Origin: Diphasiastrum complanatum
Lineage: Eukaryota > Streptophyta > Lycopodiopsida > Lycopodiales > Lycopodiaceae
NCBI GenBank assembly: GCA_029204225.1
Contig: CM055100.1
Coordinates: 4,017,111-4,081,110, forward strand
Direction: 5' to 3'
Length of the DNA stretch: 64,000 nucleotides
In this document: positions 10,569 to 22,850 of the stretch, one piece after another
Layout: every line of letters begins with the position of its first letter
Numbering within the stretch: position 1 is the stretch's first letter
Program-made: the position numbers and the translations under genes
Notes under the pieces: generated by a model
The model's input: the letters and a program-made list of their open reading frames with translations, nothing else
The model's database searches: none
What the model was told of the DNA's origin: nothing

Positions 10569-13500
10569 AGTACAGTCTCCTGATATGATATGGTGACATC
10601 AGCACAAGAACGTTAGGACATGCCTAATCTGCCACTCTTGTAATCTGTGATTAGTCTTAGATTGCTTAATCTATCTAGTCAAGAAATTGCTCTAAACATA
10701 TGTAGTTGCTAGATGCACTAAAGATATACAAGAAGAAACAAAGAAAATACAGAATAGAGAAGTCCGCCAGAGAGCGAGACATTGTAAGCATAATCCACAT
10801 AGATCCAAAAAGTCCGCTAGTAAGTGAAACGGTGTTCCTGGCAGAACACCGCTTCTCTCACGCCAATGCGCTGAGTGGGTTTGTCACACAATGCTTAAAC
10901 AAAAGGAGGATCAATAGATGATGTTGTAGTTGTTATGCACATATCATTCAAATTGTCTAATCTCGATTGAATTATTGTCTGTTTATTGTTCGTGCATCTC
11001 ATTCGCTTGTTTATCTATTCCGCACATAGGTTCAATCTTGTTGAATGTTGAATTAACTTGAAACGTAGGTCAGCAATGTCTGTCTTCATTCTGGAGGATT
11101 GTAGGAATGATATAGCCGACAGTTTCCAGCAATCAAATCTGAACCCCGCAAAGAAGTCACGAATCTCCATCAGTGGGGTATCGTAGCGCGAATCACCTTC
11201 AGGTTAATATTACATCCTGATCCTTTCTAGTTAATGATAAGCTTCAAACCCCTACTGATGCATCAAATATAGGGACAAGCTTCTATCAACTAACATATCC
11301 AATGTAATCCACGTATCAGATTCCACTTCTAACATCACAATTGACATCCAAAATTGCGGATAACTCAGTGGTTACAAAAATATCAGTTACGAATTCAACT
11401 GATTGAATTATATCCAGGATATTAATAATCGGTATTAAGCAATTATTTACTGGGATTTATTTAAAATCCTAACTACGAAATACATTTTCCGAACACACTT
11501 ACTACCTCTGATGTCCACTCTTCTTCCCTCCTTAGAATTTTCAGTTCCCTGAAAATCTATTTTAGCTAAGGATGTAATGACATTAGTAAATGTTATAGAA
11601 TTAATTAATGTAGGAAAAAATCTGAAACCATTTCATTTCTATCTTCTACCTAAGCTGAATTACTGTTATACAAAAATCAACTACTAGTAAAAATCACTAC
11701 TAGTCTGATCTTTTGAATATAATTCACCATAGGATTTAACTAGAAATGAAATCAGTTTTTTTTATTAATTCCTATTATTACAATTTTCCAATAAAATTGG
11801 ACTGTTCTTCCTTTTCACTTACTGGCTTAAGAATTACTTCATTAAAATTATCTGTAATTAATGAAAAATTCATAATATTTGGATTCGGGTACTTTCTATC
11901 ATGTATTCACTACAAATAATTTTGTCGAATAAAGAATTACTTCCAAATACTATGAAATTTATTCCATTAAATATTTAACAAGTATTTCAAAAGCTTTGGT
12001 TTGTTCAATTTTAATGATAGAAAAATCATCAAAAATCACAATAACCAACTAATCGATGTTCTATCGATTTGAAAAGGAAAAAAAATAAAACAGAATTTAA
12101 CTCTATGTACCGAGAGTATCGATACTCTGGAGTTAAATGGTTTAAAATGCATAATACCAAGAAATCGAATTCCTATACCGGTTATATGCCTGAAAACTAT
12201 ACCACTCCTTCGTTCCGTCAAGATCGGCTTTGAAAAAATTCCTACCAGGAACAGATTAATACTGCTTGACCACAAATAATGGTACTCAAGTTCCACAAAA
12301 TTTGGGCTTACATTGTTGAAAGCTGAATGCCAAGTTATTAAGAGCGTATGACATGCAAATTGTCCATGGAGAAAGAAAATCAATTTTCTTCTAACCATAA
12401 CCAAAAAACAATATACAAATACCAAGGTTATACTTCAACAAACGAGCACCAAGAAACCTAAGCTCCTACTATTCGGGTGCTAATAACTTAAAATTTTTGG
12501 ATTAATTTGGAGAATCAATCTTTTAAGTTACAACCGTCAAACATCCTTGGATAACTGTCATGCAACAATCCATACAATTACAAAATTGCAAATTGTCATC
12601 AGACTCCATTCAACCTTACATATGCATGCCAAAAGCCCTAAAAGTAAAGTTTACACAAGGCCATGAATCCACAAAAACAAACCCTATTTTTTCCAAAGAG
12701 AAAAAGTTTAGGGCCGGCTTCCTCTATACAATTTTGACAGCCCAGCCATCAACCATAGAAAAAGAGAGAGAGATATATACAGAAAGAGAGAACAAGCAAG
12801 AACATGATCACGTCCTTTTTCATGCTTGGCTACTACACCACAATCTACCATCGCGCTAGCAACAAATGTCACAGCCATCACTGACTGTAAACAACACGTT
12901 TCATGGCTGCAACAGATTTGTTCCCATTCAATCCGCCTATTCTCACGGCCGCCAAGGGCGCATCAACTTCAATTTTGACACTGCAGAATCACTCTTCAAC
13001 TCAAAAGCTGAAGCTTAACAACCACCATCTCTAAAACACCGATGGCTCCCATCAACTTACTTCAAAATTCGTTCAGCTGTCTTCACCCAGTTCGGATCAC
13101 TTCAAAAAAACTTGACTTGAAGTTCCAAGCGCCCACAAGAAGGTGCAAAAGACAATCCCTGGTCAGGTGGAAAATTTTTCCCATAGGCAGCTCTACGAAT
13201 TCATAACAGAAGAAAGAGGCAGCAGGTCGGATTTTACGACAAGTTCCAACTATCAAATCTGGGATAATGCATTATTATAGTCCAAAATTTATTTGATCGG
13301 CTTAACACTTAAAGCAAAATTTCACTGTTTATTGCAAAGTCCAGACAGTTGCAAAGGATGAATGAAATATGGTTACATCTCTCCTTCTACCCATCCCTCA
13401 TTCACAACAAAGGCTTTTAGAGAAGAGTTACAATCAGCATGCATCATGTTCTCCTAGAATATGTATCTAATCCTACTTTCAGCAGGATATACAATCTCAT

Positions 13501-14095
13501 AGAGTTTTTTTTACAGGGAATAATAATTCAAGAACAAATGAATAACCTCTTGTTGTCCTAGCTTTAAGCTCTGCTCCGAGTTAAAGAAGTAACATAGTGA
13601 CTTTTCCAAACATCGTTCTTAAACATGCTGATTCACTGGAGGATTTGACTAAAAGAAACCTTCTAATCCTTGGCATGCGATTCCTGGAATCATATTTTTA
13701 ACTTGCATATTGTTCAATGAAACAAGGAGATATGATTCAGAACCTTATGGAATTATGCTTGTTATCCCACTCTTGTATCTAGCAGAAGCTAGCTAAAAGA
13801 TAAACAACAAGATATACACATGCAGCTCATTCTACATCAATTGAATGCTTCCTCAAGAAATCATGAAATTACACATTGATTCAATCAATTTGCAGCATCT
13901 TGCACCAAAAAATCCATGTACAAGTGCACTCTACCATAAATTTCGAAAAGTATGCTACATATCCAGAATTTGTGAATCCAACTCCATAATTCCCTTGAGA
14001 AAAGACATCACTCCAACCGGGATGTAAATCCAAGCGTTCAACTTCCAAATCGATATAGGCTTGTCTCCAACTCCTATCCAAGACCACATCTTAGC
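10569..14095. other. Gene-free single-copy stretch between duplicates, left part
   Basis: AT-rich sequence with no supported gene. The frame at 12036-12425 on the minus strand (129 codons, hydrophobic, no motif) looks like chance. 10617-11210 has the texture of an LTR but no matching partner or primer site was seen. 13600-14095 is the presumed internal start of the minus-strand retroelement whose primer site lies at about 14096-14107. Confidence 0.5.
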
Positions 14096-14107
14096 CAGGC
14101 TCTGATA
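14096..14107 (-). other. Retrotransposon primer-binding site (initiator tRNA-Met type)
   Basis: Read on the minus strand this is TGGTATCAGAGC, the canonical site complementary to plant initiator tRNA-Met. It lies a few bases inside an LTR that ends TTTACA on the same strand. Confidence 0.8.
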
Positions 14108-14111
14108 CCAA

Positions 14112-14542
14112 TGTAAAGAACCTAAAGGAATGTCCCTAAGATGAGGATAGGAGAACACCATAGAAGAGACTATGGAGCCAAACCGCCCAACCAATCCTAG
14201 ATCAAACCTGGATCTAGCCCCCATGCCATGCCATGTGAAGCAAGAGGAGAAGAGAGACACTGGTAACCTAAACCCAATATGTCGACGGGAGAATCCCCAC
14301 CTCATTATATAAAGAGTAGAGTCCTGTGCATGAAACCAGGCAACCCTCATGTAGGTCAACTATAAATAGGTCTCATCTCTTCATGCAATCCTCCTGCCTA
14401 TATCCGTCACACGTACATGCAATACTCCATATGCCTCAATTAGAGTGTCTAGGTCCTCTCAAGGTTATTAGTCACAAACTGGCCTTGACATGGAATTAAA
14501 ATATGGCATATTCCAGGTCCTTAACCGAATATGGCCATAACA
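14112..14542 (-). mobile_element. LTR of a minus-strand retrotransposon (about 431 bp)
   Basis: On the minus strand the segment starts TGTTATGGCCATATTCGG and ends TTAGGTTCTTTACA, has TG...CA termini, and is followed at once by the Met-type primer site. A TATA-like TTTATATAATG lies inside it near 14303-14318. I found no second LTR and no recognisable gag or pol below 14095, so this is a 5' LTR of a truncated or non-autonomous element. Confidence 0.7.
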
Positions 14543-15845
14543 CTATACAAAACATTATCATTAATTTTAGAAAAGGAAAAGAAAAAACCATTGCACAAGG
14601 GAATCAATTAATCTTGAGAAAATAAATCTGTAGATTACGGAATCACGTATTATAAATTTACTATTCCATTGAATCCAACTTATGGGTATCATAACCTTTT
14701 TTATTATTACCAAAAAAAAAACCTTGATAATGAGGTTCATGAAGAATGAAGTCTCTTGTAAAGCATACATAATTAGGTTGAGGTATTTTTTATTGGATGC
14801 ATGTAAGCAAAAAAATAATATCCTATGATACTAAGTACTTCAAGGCATCATCATGATCTCAATATGTCAAAAATTAGCTAGAGTTCTATTTTTTTTTTCA
14901 ATTGCAATAAATCTTAAAAGCTAAAAAAAATGCCAACTAAACAAGTTTTGTGTGCATAAAAAGTAGCCTTGATTTTAAATTTGATATTATCATGGTTTAC
15001 ATGCTAAAATGCATCACACATGTGGATGTATTGGGATTATGTGTATGCTAGGGGTTGGGGGTTCCTTACTTATGGATCTTGACAAATGGCATTTGCCAAT
15101 ATTTATGATTGAACTTGGGTTTTCCTTAATGCTTGCTTTTACTCAAGGTCCTTAAGTAATGTGTGTGATGAGTTAGTTGGGATTTACTCAAGGTCCTTAA
15201 GTAATGTGTGTGATGAGTTAGTTGGGAGACGGTCAATATGAACACATTTGTGATTGTGGAGATCAGAGCTCTCATTCATGGATCTTGACAAATGATATTC
15301 ATCAAATTTAGCAATTTAGATTGAAGGGCCTCAATAAGTGTATGTGCATATTTGAGTTTCTGAGTGTGTGTGCGTGTGTGTGAAAACTTCACTTCATGGA
15401 TTTTGACAAACAACATTCATCAAGATCAATGGATCAAACTCAGGGCCTTGTGAAGAACCCTTCTTCAACTCAAGGAACAATTTCACCAAAAAATTTGTCT
15501 TTCCAATGACAAATGTTGCCATGATTTTGATACAAGAAGGAATTGGGTAAAAGAACTATTTTACGATCAAGTAGTTGCAATTTTTAGATTTTTTGAATAG
15601 TATTTGTAATCCCTATTCTAGCAACCTTAAATGTATGTTTTCTCTACCTTTGGTCTTTAAGGATGCCAATGCAACATATCTTATAAATGCATGGACATGG
15701 AAATGCAACTCCAACCACTATTGCTCCCAAGACTTCAGGTTCAATAGCATAGCCCTCCCAACCACTTGTAGCATGACAAGGTCCCTCCTTCAATAGGTCT
15801 ACAACATCCCCACCTACCATGGCTTTGAAGGAAGGTAAATTCACT
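14543..15845. other. Gene-free stretch with tandem 45-bp repeat
   Basis: No gene recognised. At 15141-15185 and 15186-15229 a unit beginning ACTCAAGGTCCTTAAG and ending with GAGTTAGTTGGGA is tandemly duplicated. Phrases like ATGGATCTTGACAAATG recur near 15072, 15278 and 15397, suggesting a longer decayed repeat of 120-200 bp spacing. Confidence 0.6.
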
Positions 15846-15849
15846 AACA

Positions 15850-16268
15850 AAAATAGACACCCACTAACTTGAGACAATATGGGGGTCCACCAATAAGGGA
15901 ACGACTGTATACTTGCTTGGGATTTATACATGCTTGCAAGAGTAGCCTAGCCCCTCAATCAGGATTCGGTGCATTGATGATAATAGTTCCATTGTATTTC
16001 TTTAAATTAATTACAAAAAACTCGAGCTATTAACTAATGTCTATGCTAGACTAGATATGCAAACCTTAACCATTCAACTAGAGATTAAAAAATGAGCCAA
16101 GATTGGCTCCTCAAGTTGCATTGATGCTTGGTTTGGATACTTTGATAGTTATTCATTGCCAAAGCTATCACCAATATCGGGATCATACCATTAGCCTAAG
16201 AATTTCAAAACAAACAAACAAGTAGAAACTGCCAATCAATTAGGTTGTAGCCTAATATATAGAAATAC
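15850..16268 (+). repeat. Third, diverged copy of a segment of the duplicated block
   Basis: ACACCCACTAACTTGAG, AGTAGCCTAGCCCCTCAAT, AGTTCCATTGTAT, TGCTAGACTAGATATGCAAA and TAGCCTAATATATAGAA appear here in the same order as at 7785-8115 and 17328-17668, but with many substitutions and an extra insertion of about 70 bp. It is clearly older than the 3.15-kb duplication. Confidence 0.85.
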
Positions 16269-16753
16269 GTCAAAATCGAATAATGGTATAGTTGAAACTA
16301 CAACTTATGCTATTGGTGATTTACAAAAGCTTGGATGAACAACTCATTAACGGTGACTAAACTAACTTAAGCAAGAAAATTGAGTTTAAAATGCACTCAT
16401 GACTTTTCACGCCACCATGATATTCACATAGTGATGTATAAAGAGAGATAAATACTTGTAAGAGGATTTTTGACAATGTGTCTGAGAAGAATCTTCTATA
16501 CAATGCAGAGTATCATCACAACCTCAATACTTTCCAGTTAAATTTTGGTATTTAGTTTATAGAGCCTGAAGTACTATCCTCTTTAAGATTACAGAACGTG
16601 AATTCACTTTGATTTACAATGTTGAACAATATATAGGTACTACGAATAGTAAGAAATGTTACAATAGTATGAACAAATCAAGAGGCGATCTTCTCCATGC
16701 AAGTCCCAACCTTGTTGCAAATAGGCCGAGCCTCTTGCCAACATGTTGGTGCC

Positions 16754-18376
16754 CGAAATAGCCATGGTCGAAGGGCCTATGCAAAGTGTCCCATTTTAAT
16801 AAAGCAAGATGTTTGCTTTTGTTGTTATGTAAAAATAAATGTTAGAAGTTCTTAAACGTAATGGAAAACAAGATCCTAGACCACTTCATAAGCAACTTAG
16901 ATTTGCCAAATGGACTAAGAACAAAATTTCTTTACCCAACTTGATTGTTTTGTTCTTTTCTTGTAGGGTTTTCTTGCAGGAGCTGAGTTACTTGTACATA
17001 GCCAAGGTTTTGTCTTAATTACTTATTATAGTTTCTTCCTTCAAGAATAAGTCTAATAGCTCTCTATTTTAAGGTCATTAGGTTGAGCCTGTCATAACCC
17101 TAGCTTATAACAAGCTCCTCTAGAAAGTGAATCAAAATATATATTCCACTCCAAAGAGAGTCAAATCCACATTTTGAAGTAATTCATTTGAAGGATAGGC
17201 CAACTAAACATATTTAACTAATCCAATTTAGAGATTTTGGCATTATAACATATAATATTTTAATTATTGACAAAGGAAATAAGGTTTTTTTCCTCGTTTC
17301 ACATAATTGAAAATAGAGAATTCAAATATAGACACCCACTAACCTGAGAGAACATAGGGGCCCATCCATAAAGGGATTGCTAAATAATTGGTTGGACATG
17401 CTTCCAAAAGTAGCCCTAGCCCCTCAATTGGAATTGATGCATTGACAATGGGAGTTCCATTGTATTTTTTAAATAGTCATAAGAATCTCAAACTATCAAC
17501 TAATGTATGTGCTAGACTAGATATGCAAACCGTAACAATTTTATTAGAAATGAATTGAAGATGAGCCTAATCGCTCCTCAAGTGTTATTGATGCATGGCT
17601 AGGCCATGCCTTAACTGACGGCTAGAAACTTCCAATCAATCAGATTTTAGCCTAATATATAGAAGTACATCCATTTCAAAATCTAGTTTGGAGACCACCA
17701 ATACCTAGCACATCATAACACTTGGAAGTGGATCTTTATGAAAGAGGTCTTATCTTGGTTGTGGTAAGCATGTATGAGGTTAGATTGGCTAAGTTGATTT
17801 GAGGGGGAATGTGAAAGATTACGCAAATGCCAACTCAGGCTAATGCCATATTGTTAAAGATTTGCAAAATGGCAACTTAGACCATTTTTTTTCTATGAAT
17901 TTAATTGGCTGTAATTTTCAAAATCTTGAAAATACATGGGCCTGGTGCATCTAATCTTGAAAATACTTAACTCTCACTCCAATGGAATCATTAACAAAAT
18001 TTTAAAAATAATTTTTTCCAATTAGTACACCATTAGTAATGCTCTACAACACTACTTGCCAATATATCCTTACAATGCTAGTTCAAATAGCCATTATTTA
18101 GTTCATAATACATAAATGATAAAAGCATGATCTAAATTGTGACAATCTTTTACAAGCCTTTCTAGTCAACTTAGCATGAATGGACGTGCTTTAAATTGAG
18201 CACGTATGGCGTGCTTTGTGTTTCATTATCATCTAAAGGTTCCTCTAGATCTCGATTCTCCATCACAGTGCACTGTCATAGCAATCACCGTTGCAAATGT
18301 TACAAAATCTCCTATTGCCTGAAGCACATTAGCAAAGTATTCTCAATTCCAATCCAAGCATCTAGTGATGTGTGTG

Positions 18377-18434
<58 letters not shown>

Positions 18435-19907
18435 GCCATGGAACGAGCTCAATGAATCCAATAATATGATATGAGATAGAGTGGAATTCGCGCTTTAGAA
18501 AGAAGTCTGAATGAGCCACTGCAATTCCTGTATCATTTTCTGTAGTGTACTTACAAGCTTCTATCAGGGAGAAGCAAGCAGCTCTAGTTTTTCGACTCAG
18601 AATAGATGCAGAAGCATTCGCAAAGGGATACTGGGTTTGAATGAGTGACTGCTTGCTCCTGACAAAGCTGATCGGTTAGTCCGTTAGTGAGATTTAGGCC
18701 ATCGCAATTTTGTGATAATGGCTTTGTCTCCGGACAATTGTTGTTCTCCTGCAGTAACGGTATACCACGTAAAAAGCGACGGTTTGATGCTGCCTTACGA
18801 ACGTAGCCTTGGAATTGCAATCATCAAAGCAGTTATACATGGAAAATGTGTTTTACAAGCTGGATTCGTGGAACAAGAAGCGTCAATTGATTTGAAAAGA
18901 ATGAAACAGATGAATGGCATCACCAAAGAAGAGGAGGAAATTGTTTTTCGGGTTCCATGGAATCCAAAAATGATCGCATCTGTTACTACGAAAAGCGACG
19001 AAGCTCTACGCCGCAAGGTACTTAAAGCTAAGAGAACTAATTTAACACAGCTGTTTACACAGCTTTAGGCAAAGTTGCCAGAGTATTTATTGTACCTATG
19101 GAAGGAAATGACGAAGTGGTAACTATGCAGGTGCTTGGCATGGTACTCGGAGAACTTAGACAAGAAGACCATCTGAGGAAGATAATCGAATCGAGATTAG
19201 CCAACGAAGCGGATGATCAGCTTTTGAAATTCGTCTCTTATAGATTCAATCCTTATCTTACACCGGAGCAACCCATGTATATGAATTTCATGAATTCACT
19301 AGATGACGCTGCCCAGCTTGATTCGAAAGGCTTAGGTAAGAATGAAGTATATATATTGATCGGAAATGTTTAATGTGCTGCCTGCTATTAAAATACATGA
19401 TAGAAAAATCTCACTCCAAAATTAACTGTTGAGGACAGCATGATCAGTGAAAGATTTGTGTTTTACTGAAAGATTTCTCATATTGTGAAGAAAATCTCCT
19501 TTAACACAAGAAAGCTAGACGGTTTTGGAGACGTTTCAAATGATCTCATGTTGCTGGGCTTCCACGGAACCAACCATGAATCGATGGATAAAATCTTGGA
19601 GATGGGAATGGATCCTACCTTGAGGAAAAACGGTGCCCATTCGTTCTCCACTTCTCCTTCTTGTAGCATGCTCTACACTATCCTTAAAACTCCGTTGATG
19701 AAAATTGCAGTGATCAAAGAAAATGTCCATGGGAAACTTGTAGTCTTCCTGCTGATCAACAATGAGCTCCAATTAATAGGATATTCTGATCAAGGTATTT
19801 TAGCCGTATCGTCTATCGATAATCAGCTGCCAATTGGAGAAGTAACCCTCAACTTGCTCCGAAGTCCATATGGCTGCTGATATCCTTTCTCAACTAATTG
19901 CTGCCAA
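16754..19907 (+). repeat. Segmental duplication, copy 2 (3.15 kb)
   Basis: Matches 7209-10357 end to end in the same orientation, offset by about 9.55 kb. Small differences include a longer TA microsatellite (18383-18433), a 15-16-base deletion near 18240, and scattered coding substitutions. The left flank (...TTGGTGCC) and the right flank (TGTAAATTGCAG...) differ from those of copy 1. Confidence 0.95.
18718..19880 (+). pseudogene. Unknown multi-exon gene, copy 2
   Basis: Same architecture as copy 1: first frame from ATG 18718 to 19068, the same 2-base shift in the ACACAG context, second frame to 19335 at a GTAAGA donor, and a last exon with LLGFHGTNHESMDKILEMGM and FSTSPSCSMLYT. Relative to copy 1 it restores a more family-like F-H-G-T where copy 1 has S-H-G-T. 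However the acceptor is altered (GAAG) and an extra T near 19500 would put the spliced frame out. Function unknown; the possible ADP-ribosyltransferase-like reading rests only on the H-G-T and S-T-S pattern. Confidence 0.45.
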
Positions 19908-21179
19908 TGTAAATTGCAGTCTCAAAACTTACACTAGGATAAGGTTATTAGGAAGTTGTCTGAATTGTTGGGCACAATATATATCCTTGCAAGTATTGCA
20001 TAGGCAGCGACATTATCTTTAATGGCACTCTCGGACAATGAATTTATTGGACTATTTTGGCATATCTGCTTGGTGAAACTTGAGCAAGCGAGGGACGTTG
20101 TGCTCCAATTAATCTTTCACTCTATTTTCAGTTTTTTTCAAGCCCAAAAGTTGAAGAAGCTGACCTCGTTTCACATGATGACATTTTTGTCTCAAAATCA
20201 ATATGAAGTGTTGCATGCTCTTAGACTTCAGAAGTGTTATACACATTTTACAAATTTTGCAATATGCCTTGAGAACATAGTGTGGTCATATGTCCCTTCT
20301 AGTTCTTATAACAAACCATAGATGTTAGTTCAGAAAATACACAAAATAAAAAATTGAGGCAGCACATGATGTTATAGACCACAAAAACTTCATTGCATAC
20401 AAAATGATGAAAAGATATTCTTGAGAGGGGATGTAAATGTAGAAGTGACTTTATTAGAAAAAAGAACATAAAAATTAAAATCTATTAAATTATAACTTAC
20501 AAAACCAATACCTCCATTTGATTGTTTATAGTCCATAAATGATGTGACAAATCACAAGTCAATAATTACATAATATAAGTGACTACTTGATTGGAAGGAA
20601 ATTCTCCACAAGATTCAACTTGTAGCTCATTTTATCTAGAATGTATGGCTCTCATTTTATCTAGAATGTATTTACTTAGTTGGGTTATAATTGGATATGA
20701 TTTCTCGATAAATTCTAAACTACCTTTTCCCACACCATCCTCAAATTCCTATGAAGCATTTTCTTGCTTTCATTTGATCTATAAAATGCATTCAATTGGT
20801 TGTTATGGAATATGTTTCTTGAATCATAAGGAAAAATTTTATTTTTTTGTTTAGCCGCAAGTCTACATTTTAACATCTCCAACTATATGAGAACCTTACT
20901 TAATACATGTTTTTGTTTTCTATATGGTGATTAGTCAATATGTGAAATCCCCACACCCCCCCTTTCCAAACTTACCATTACATACCATATTCATCACTCA
21001 CGAAGGTTTCCTTAAGTAGCTTGCTAATTGTGATTACTTCTAAGTGATGCAATGCCACCTTTATCCGAGATATGATTTGCTGGTACGGTTTTAGAAACTT
21101 GGATTGAAAGATGTTCTCTCTCACATTGATACATCATTTTAAGAGCACTTGCTCCGTTGAATGCTTTGAATACATGTCA

Positions 21180-21180
<1 letters not shown>
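19908..21180. other. Gene-free stretch right of duplication copy 2
   Basis: No supported gene. The reading frames at 20022-20321 and 20591-20854 have no recognised motif. A short direct repeat CTCATTTTATCTAGAATGTAT occurs at 20627 and 20649. Confidence 0.5.

Positions 21181-21185
<5 letters not shown>

Positions 21186-21254
<69 letters not shown>
21186..21254. repeat. (CT)n microsatellite
   Basis: About 34 uninterrupted CT units. Confidence 0.97.
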
Positions 21255-21257
<3 letters not shown>

Positions 21258-21937
21258 CATTTTGATGGTTTTGGCTCCTGCAATGATATCTTTGAGAGCC
21301 AAAATCGGTGTGATTCAACATGATCTGTTCTGCATCCATGAGGTTGTGACCTGATAAATCTCAAAGACCAATCATTCAACTTCCATGCTTCAGGATCCAT
21401 AGGTTCCATAATTTCATGTCATGAATTCACCCTGAGAATTGCAAAGGTAGTTTCTCCCACGATCATTCAAGTCTGAAGGCTGGAAGAACACTGTGTTTCT
21501 GTGGGTGTGGGTGGCTTTTGTTGGCTATGGTGTGTACCCATCTGAAGTTCATCAATGGGCTATGATGTGGCTGCCCTCTTTGGGCCAACGATAAGTTGTT
21601 CATTATAGCTAATTGTTCATTTCGAGCCACATCAAATGAATAGCCTTTTTGTGCTATTCATCATGGGCACACAAAATGATGATCAGTCGATGATGAACGC
21701 CTGTCATCATAGCCAATAATAAGCTAAACTCTAGAGGTTGATTTATTGTTTAGTGAGTGGAAAAAATGTCGCTCTTATTCGTGTAGTAAGGTAAAATTTC
21801 CATTCTCAAAAGGAGTCATGAATCTGACTATGATCTACTATTTAGTGGCCGAAATCAGTGTTCTTATTACAAGTTAATTGGTGTAGCCATTATTAACCCG
21901 GACGAGATTTTATGTTTCTAACATGTGCAAAAAGGCA

Positions 21938-22850
21938 CTATATCACTGTTACATGATCCATTCGGTCCACAAAAGCTCTATACTTGGCATTCGGCTCCAG
22001 GGTCTGACCATAGAGAAAACCATTTGCTTGTGGCATCACTCCAGGCATAACTTCTAAAGATTCCATCTTCTTCAAGAGTTTAATGAACAAGATACCCCCC
22101 TTTCTCAAAATAGATGAAGAATGGGTTGTTTGTGTCATTGTGAACAGTGACGTTGACAGTGTAAGTTACAGCTCCTAAGAAGACCGTATACAATCTTTGG
22201 TTTGTGTCCCAGATAGCACCACTCCAGTATTGCAGAGAACTATTCCACAAGGATACCATCTCATTGTCACCCCGCACGATGAGGGAAAACAACCACTTCT
22301 TGGATTATTCATAGACTGCCAAGATATGAAGCTTGATTTAGACCCTAAATGCATGCCTAGAAGCCAAGTATCTGTTGGATAATCAAAACTTTGCCATTCT
22401 ATCATTCCCTTTGATAGATTGCTCTGCAACACCAAATTTTCCGTATCTAAAATAGCAGCCTTCTCCACATTGTCGCCCTTTGAAACAGCCTTCCAAATAG
22501 CTGTGACATCTCTGTTACAAAGAATGAGGCTTCCATTATTAGCAAGCTCTAAGAAAGCATTATGCCCACCAGGTGAATCCCTATTGGCCATCCACACTTT
22601 GATTTGAGGAGAAACTACAAACCAGACACTGATGTCGTTAACATTGGAAGAAAAAGAGAAGAAACCCAAGATGTATGTACCATTTTGTAATATAAGGAGC
22701 TGATCTCTAGTGAGTCTGGATCCTAGGTTCATGGTGTCCCTCTCGTAGGATGCGATACATTATATATCTAACATAGAACCATCTCAAATGTGATTAGAGC
22801 AAGATTTAGCAGCATTGCTACAATCTTCATTGCCATTCGTCATGCAACAA
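21938..22850 (-). pseudogene. G-type (S-locus) lectin receptor-like protein, N-terminal relic
   Basis: The minus-strand frame 22732-22175 reads as a bulb-type mannose-binding lectin domain: LQNGTYILGFFSF, VWMANRDSPG, SLILCNRD, AILDTENLVLQ and the diagnostic SFDYPTDTWL. A frameshift near 22290 moves on to a second frame with SLWNSSLQYWSGAIWDTNQ, the start of the S-locus glycoprotein domain, and a further shift near 22080 gives a third frame to 21938. There is no intact signal peptide upstream (stops before 22732), and PAN, transmembrane and kinase domains are absent. These receptors sit in the plasma membrane; this piece cannot make one. Confidence 0.85.

Noticed and set aside
12036-12425. 129-codon minus-strand open frame
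   Set aside because: Hydrophobic with no family motif, in AT-rich sequence; no upstream or downstream coding support.
13955-14359. 134-codon minus-strand open frame
   Set aside because: It runs across an LTR end and primer-binding site, so it is not a protein-coding gene.
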